A stretch of DNA of 64,000 nucleotides from Novosphingobium sp049354825 (GTDB taxonomy: Bacteria > Pseudomonadota > Alphaproteobacteria > Sphingomonadales > Sphingomonadaceae), in NCBI RefSeq assembly GCF_049354825.1, contig NZ_CP186480.1, positions 1,550,001 through 1,614,000 of the forward strand, read 5' to 3'. The translations under genes were made by a program, and so were the position numbers. This document shows positions 60,143 to 64,000 of this stretch, in pieces (position 1 is the stretch's first letter; every line of letters begins with the position of its first letter). The notes beneath the pieces were generated by a model. The model did not search any database. It was not told the DNA's origin and worked only from the letters and a program-made list of their open reading frames with translations.

Positions 60143-60688
60143 TTGTCCAACGCCGCCGCCTCCGGGCCCACCGGGCTACACAGTGCCATGCGCGCGGCGA
60201 CCGCCGAGGCTCATGACGATCTCGACCACGCGTTCGCCGTATTCGACCTTGCCGATCCGTCCGGATTCGAAAGCTTCCTGGCCGTGCATCATGCGGCGAT
60301 GGCAACGATCGCGCCGATCTTTGCAGACTTCGTGACCGGCACGCTGGCGATGCCGGCGCCCGACTACCTGGCGATGCTGGCCGCCGACATGGGCCACCGC
60401 GCGCCGCCCGCGGCGCCGGCACCGGACGCGCTCGACGGGCTGGGCGCCGCTTACGTCGTGGCCGGTTCACGGCTTGGCCTGGCGGTGCTGCGCAAGCGCG
60501 GCTTCGCGCGGCCTAGCCGCTACATGGATGACCGTGCGGGACTGGACGTGTGGCGCACGCTGACGGGCTGGATGGTGGCCCAACCGAACGACGCCGCGGC
60601 GCGCCGCCGTGCCGGGGATTCCGCACGTGCCGGCTTCGCGGTGTTCGCCGACGCGCTGGCAGCCGCGACGGCACGGTGCCCGGCATGA
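60143..60688 (+). CDS. bphO: Heme oxygenase, biliverdin-producing
   Basis: About 181 residues if the TTG at 60143 is used; the ATG at 60188 is a shorter alternative that would begin right at the conserved A-A-T-A-E-A-H-D motif (proximal heme His). The helical fold continues with P-D-Y-L-A-M-L-A, G-A-A-Y-V-V-A-G-S-R-L-G and the terminal helix. It opens heme to biliverdin, the chromophore of the bacteriophytochrome encoded next. The stop overlaps the phytochrome ATG (ATGA). Confidence 0.82.
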   Translation: MSNAAASGPTGLHSAMRAATAEAHDDLDHAFAVFDLADPSGFESFLAVHHAAMATIAPIFADFVTGTLAMPAPDYLAMLAADMGHRAPPAAPAPDALDGLGAAYVVAGSRLGLAVLRKRGFARPSRYMDDRAGLDVWRTLTGWMVAQPNDAAARRRAGDSARAGFAVFADALAAATARCPA

Positions 60689-63246
60689 GCGAATCCCCCT
60701 ACCCCGGCGAGGTCGACCTCGACACCTGCGCGCGCGAGCCGATCCACATCATCGGCCGCATACAGTCGTTCGGCTACCTGATTTCGTTCGCCAGCGACTG
60801 GATCGTCAACCACGCCTCGGCCAATTGCGAGGCGCTGACCCGCCGCCCCGCGGCCGACCTGATCGGGCGCCCCGCCACGGACTTTCTGACCGGCAGCGCG
60901 CTTCACGACCTGCGATCGCGCCTGCAACTGATCGCCGGCAGCGATTCGGTAGAGCGGATGTTCGACATCGACCTGATGGGCGACGGGCGGCTGTTCGACG
61001 TCGGGCTGCACAAGTCGGCGCGCTCGTTCGTGCTCGAGGCCGAGCCGAGCGAGAGCGGCCGCCGCCGCGATTACGTCGCCTTCGTGCGGCCGATGATCGA
61101 TCGGATGCGAAAGGCCGACAGCGTCGAGGGGCTGTGCGCCGCGGCGGCACGCCAGATGCGCGCGCTGACCGGATTCGACCGGGTAATGGTCTATCGCTTC
61201 GAGCCGAGCGGCGCGGGCGAGGTCGTGGCCGAGAGCACGGCCGGCGACCATGGCAGCTATATGGGGATGCACTTCCCCGCATCCGACATCCCGGCGCAGG
61301 CGCGGGCGCTTTACGCCCGCAACCTGCTGCGCATCATCTCGGACGTCGATGATCCGACCGTGCCGGTGATCCCCGCGGTCAATCCCGACGGCGATCCGCT
61401 GGACCTGAGCATGAGCGGCCTGCGCGCGGTCAGCCCGATCCATATCGAGTACTTGCGCAACATGGGCGTCGGCGCGTCGATGTCGGTGTCGATCATGCGG
61501 CGGGGCAAGTTGTGGGGCCTGATCGCGTGCCATCACTACGGGCCGCTCAAGCTGGCGTATTCGCTGCGCACCGCGTGCGAGCTGTTCGGGGAATTCTTCG
61601 CATACCTGCTCGAGCAGGTCGACGTCGACGCGGCGGAGGAACGCCGCACGCGCGCAACGCGCATGCATGACGAGATCATGGCCCGCATCGCCAGCGGTAG
61701 CACGTTGCTGTCCGCGTTCGACGACTTTACCGAGACCATCGCGCGGGTCATCCCTTACGACGGCATCGTCGGCTGGGTCGACGGCGAGTTCGTCAGCCGC
61801 GGCGAAGTGCCGACGCGCGAACGCTTCATAGAACTGGCGCGGTTCCTCAACACCACCGGCACCAGCACCGTGTGGGCGACCGACAAGCTGTCCGCCACGT
61901 TCGCGCCGGCGGCGGACTATACCGATTGCTGTTCGGGTATCCTGGCGCTGCCGGTAAGCCGCAATCCGCGCGATTACATCGTGCTGTTCCGCAAGGAATG
62001 GCTGCACGAGGTGAACTGGGCCGGCAATCCGCAGAAACCGGCGGAATTCGGCCCCCACGGCATGCGCCTGCACCCGCGCAAGAGCTTCGAGATCTGGACC
62101 GAGGAACGCAGCGGCCAGTCACGCCCCTGGCTGCCCGACGAAATCACCGTGGCCGAGAACCTGCGCATCACCCTGCTCGAAGTGGTGCTGCGGCTGGCCG
62201 ATGCCGCCAGCCGCGAGCGCGAGCGCGCGAGCGCGCGGCAGGACATGCTCATCGCCGAGCTCAACCACCGAGTCCGCAACATCCTCAACCTGATCCGCGG
62301 CCTGGTGGCGCAGAGCCGCGATAGCGCCGACACGATCGACGGCTATGCCGAGATCATCGGCGATCGCATCTATGCGCTTGCCCGCGCCCACGACCTGATG
62401 ACGCAGACCAGTTGGGAACCGTCGTCGCTCCATGCGCTGGTTCGCGCCGAGGCCGCGGCCTACGTGGGCGACAACATCGACACGGTGGCGATCGCCGGGC
62501 CCGACGCCATGATCGAGCCGACCGCGTTCACCCCGCTGGCATTGGTCATCCACGAATTGATGACCAACAGCGTCAAGTACGGCGCACTGTCGGTGCCCGA
62601 AGGTACCGTGGACCTTACGGTGGAGGCTGCGCCAAGCCGCCAATTGACGGTGACCTGGCGCGAACGGGGCGGTCCCGAAGTCCAGCCGCCGCAGCGCCGC
62701 GGGCTTGGGTCGATCATCATCGAGCGCAACATTCCGCACGACCTGGGCGGCGAGGCGGCGATCGAGTTCCGCAAGGACGGCGTGGTTGCCCGCTTCGTCA
62801 TCCCCGCCGCGCATGTCGCCGAGGTCGTCACCGGCCAAAACGTCCAGGCCGTGACCGCGCCGCCAAGCGAACCGATCGGCGCCGACATCCAAATCGACGG
62901 CGAAGTCCTGGTGGTCGAGGACAACATGATCATCGCGATGGAAGCGGAGGACCTGCTGGGCGAACTGGGCGCTTCGCGCTGCCATGTCGCCAATTCGGTG
63001 CGCAAGGGCCTGGAGTTGCTCGACCTCCACCCGATCAGCTTCGCCCTGCTCGACATCAACCTGGGTGCCGAGACCAGCGAGCCGGTAGCGCGTACCCTGC
63101 TGGAGCGCGGGATTCCCTTCATCTTTGCCAGCGGCTACGGCGATTCGCTGAACCTCGCCAGCGGGTTTGCGGACGTACCCGTTGTGACCAAGCCCTTCTC
63201 GCTCAAGGACATTCGCGCCGGTATCGCCCGGCGCCTGGCGCGCTGA
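60685..63246 (+). CDS. bphP: Bacteriophytochrome HWE-kinase with fused receiver
   Basis: 853 residues. PAS with chromophore-binding Cys15 in D-L-D-T-C-A-R-E-P-I-H, GAF with F-P-A-S-D-I-P-A-Q-A-R, PHY with the tongue motif P-R-K-S-F-E-I-W. HWE-family kinase region with E-L-N-H-R-V-R-N-I-L and a HATPase with E-L-M-T-N-S-V-K-Y-G, then a receiver with V-E-D-N and Asp in L-L-D-I-N-L-G and Lys in V-T-K-P-F. It senses red/far-red light through biliverdin from BphO. The phosphorelay output is unknown. No separate response regulator follows. Confidence 0.92.
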   Translation: MSESPYPGEVDLDTCAREPIHIIGRIQSFGYLISFASDWIVNHASANCEALTRRPAADLIGRPATDFLTGSALHDLRSRLQLIAGSDSVERMFDIDLMGDGRLFDVGLHKSARSFVLEAEPSESGRRRDYVAFVRPMIDRMRKADSVEGLCAAAARQMRALTGFDRVMVYRFEPSGAGEVVAESTAGDHGSYMGMHFPASDIPAQARALYARNLLRIISDVDDPTVPVIPAVNPDGDPLDLSMSGLRAVSPIHIEYLRNMGVGASMSVSIMRRGKLWGLIACHHYGPLKLAYSLRTACELFGEFFAYLLEQVDVDAAEERRTRATRMHDEIMARIASGSTLLSAFDDFTETIARVIPYDGIVGWVDGEFVSRGEVPTRERFIELARFLNTTGTSTVWATDKLSATFAPAADYTDCCSGILALPVSRNPRDYIVLFRKEWLHEVNWAGNPQKPAEFGPHGMRLHPRKSFEIWTEERSGQSRPWLPDEITVAENLRITLLEVVLRLADAASRERERASARQDMLIAELNHRVRNILNLIRGLVAQSRDSADTIDGYAEIIGDRIYALARAHDLMTQTSWEPSSLHALVRAEAAAYVGDNIDTVAIAGPDAMIEPTAFTPLALVIHELMTNSVKYGALSVPEGTVDLTVEAAPSRQLTVTWRERGGPEVQPPQRRGLGSIIIERNIPHDLGGEAAIEFRKDGVVARFVIPAAHVAEVVTGQNVQAVTAPPSEPIGADIQIDGEVLVVEDNMIIAMEAEDLLGELGASRCHVANSVRKGLELLDLHPISFALLDINLGAETSEPVARTLLERGIPFIFASGYGDSLNLASGFADVPVVTKPFSLKDIRAGIARRLAR

Positions 63247-63307
63247 CCTAGCCAAGGCCGAGGTCAGTCGTTACGGCCCGCGCGCTGCAGGTGCGAAGGA
63301 ACAGGCG

Positions 63308-64000
63308 ATGCAAACGATCGGCGTCATCGGGGCGGGACAGATGGGCTCGGGCATCGCCCAGGCGGTGGCGCAGAGCGGCTTTTCGGTCGTCCTTTCCGAC
63401 ATTGACGAGCGGACCGCGGGGCGCGGCCGCGACGGCGTCGCCAAGGCGCTCGACCGGCTGGTGGCCAAGGACAAGGTCACGCCGGACGATGCGGCGGCGG
63501 CGCTGGCCAGGATCGCCATTTCCGGCACCGTCGCGGCGATGTCCGGGGCCGACGTCATTATCGAGGCCGCGACCGAGCGCGAAGACGTCAAGCGCCGCAT
63601 CTTCGAAAGCGTCGCCGCGGTCATGGGGCCGGACACGATCCTGGCCACCAACACCAGTTCGATCCCGATCACCCGCATGGCCAGCGGCACGCCCGACCCG
63701 GCGCGGTTCATCGGGCTTCATTTCTTCAACCCCGTGCCGGTCATGGGCCTGATCGAGGTCATTCCCGGCCTTGCCACCAGCGCCGAGACGCTGGCGCGCA
63801 CCCGGGCCTTTGCCGAGGCACTGGGCAAGCAAGTGGTGCAATCGCAGGACGAGCCCGGCTTCGTCGTCAACCGTGTGCTGCTGCCAATGATCAACGAGGC
63901 CGTCTTCGTGCTGGGCCAGGGGACCGCCTCTGTTGCCGATATCGACAAGGGCTGCCGGCTCGGCCTCAACCACCCGATGGGCCCGCTGGAGCTGGCCGAT
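63308..64000 (+). CDS. 3-hydroxyacyl-CoA dehydrogenase, cut by window end
   Basis: 231 residues visible. NAD-binding G-V-I-G-A-G-Q-M-G-S-G-I-A-Q-A at the start, E-A-A-T-E-R, T-N-T-S-S-I-P-I-T, GLHFFNPVPVMGLIEVI with the catalytic His, and F-V-V-N-R at the start of the C-terminal domain. It is of the 3-hydroxybutyryl-CoA dehydrogenase type. The ATG at 63308 has AAGGAA a few bases upstream. The C-terminal domain continues beyond the window. No neighbours downstream are visible to show whether it serves PHB, fatty-acid or other metabolism. Confidence 0.85.
   Translation, partial: MQTIGVIGAGQMGSGIAQAVAQSGFSVVLSDIDERTAGRGRDGVAKALDRLVAKDKVTPDDAAAALARIAISGTVAAMSGADVIIEAATEREDVKRRIFESVAAVMGPDTILATNTSSIPITRMASGTPDPARFIGLHFFNPVPVMGLIEVIPGLATSAETLARTRAFAEALGKQVVQSQDEPGFVVNRVLLPMINEAVFVLGQGTASVADIDKGCRLGLNHPMGPLELAD

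Overview
The window looks like a sphingomonad (Alphaproteobacteria, Sphingomonadaceae). This is an inference from gene content: a large TonB-dependent receptor heading a polysaccharide-utilisation operon without SusD, an EL222-like LOV-HTH regulator, a bacteriophytochrome with an HWE-type kinase, FixL/FixJ-type signalling, DUF4402 pilus-like subunits and uniformly GC-rich codons. No rRNA, tRNA or CRISPR array was found. Base composition is visibly less GC-rich in roughly the first 15 kb than in the last 20 kb, which fits an accessory left part and a more core-like right part.

Layout. 0-9 kb is accessory: a Sel1-like protein cut by the window edge, a tandem PilZ protein, a compact minus-strand operon of poorly known genes (membrane-tethered LuxR-type HTH, small proteins, a RadC-like JAMM protein, a winged-helix protein), a divergent PAS histidine kinase/FixJ pair, and a phage-type protein. 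9.1-14.7 kb is a chaperone-usher locus whose subunits are DUF4402 proteins. 14.9-18.1 kb is a serine-recombinase module (recombinase, DUF2924, broken DUF3489) beside iterated CCCTGTT/AACAGGG motifs and a decayed 3' end of a CLC channel gene. 18.2-42.0 kb is a galactan-utilisation island. 42.0-42.6 kb is a second, recombinase-less copy of the repeat region, followed by a MarR regulator and the intact CLC channel. 45-49 kb holds a fasciclin lipoprotein and a blue-light (LOV) regulator divergent from a HIG1-type protein/folE/FAD oxidoreductase/SDR set. 49-58 kb is an outer-membrane protein and a chemotaxis operon (cheA, W, Y, B, R, a GGDEF-EAL protein and a receptor). 58-64 kb has an AroQ-like dehydratase, TonB, a Crp/Fnr regulator, a heme oxygenase-bacteriophytochrome operon and a 3-hydroxyacyl-CoA dehydrogenase cut by the window end.

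How the central island works (inference from families and context). The TonB-dependent receptor imports oligosaccharides. A GH16 enzyme, a GH2 beta-galactosidase, three type I sulfatases and an SGNH esterase strip and cleave a sulfated, possibly acylated galactan, and a formylglycine-generating enzyme encoded in the same island activates the sulfatases. Galactose enters by an SSS symporter and is oxidised by a De Ley-Doudoroff route: Gfo/Idh/MocA dehydrogenase, SMP-30 lactonase, IlvD/Edd dehydratase, KDGal kinase and KDPGal aldolase. A FadR-type GntR regulator is encoded within the set, and a nearly identical 19-bp A/T-rich motif lies in the two control regions, a candidate operator. The island is bracketed by two related recombination scars, which suggests how it arrived or rearranged.
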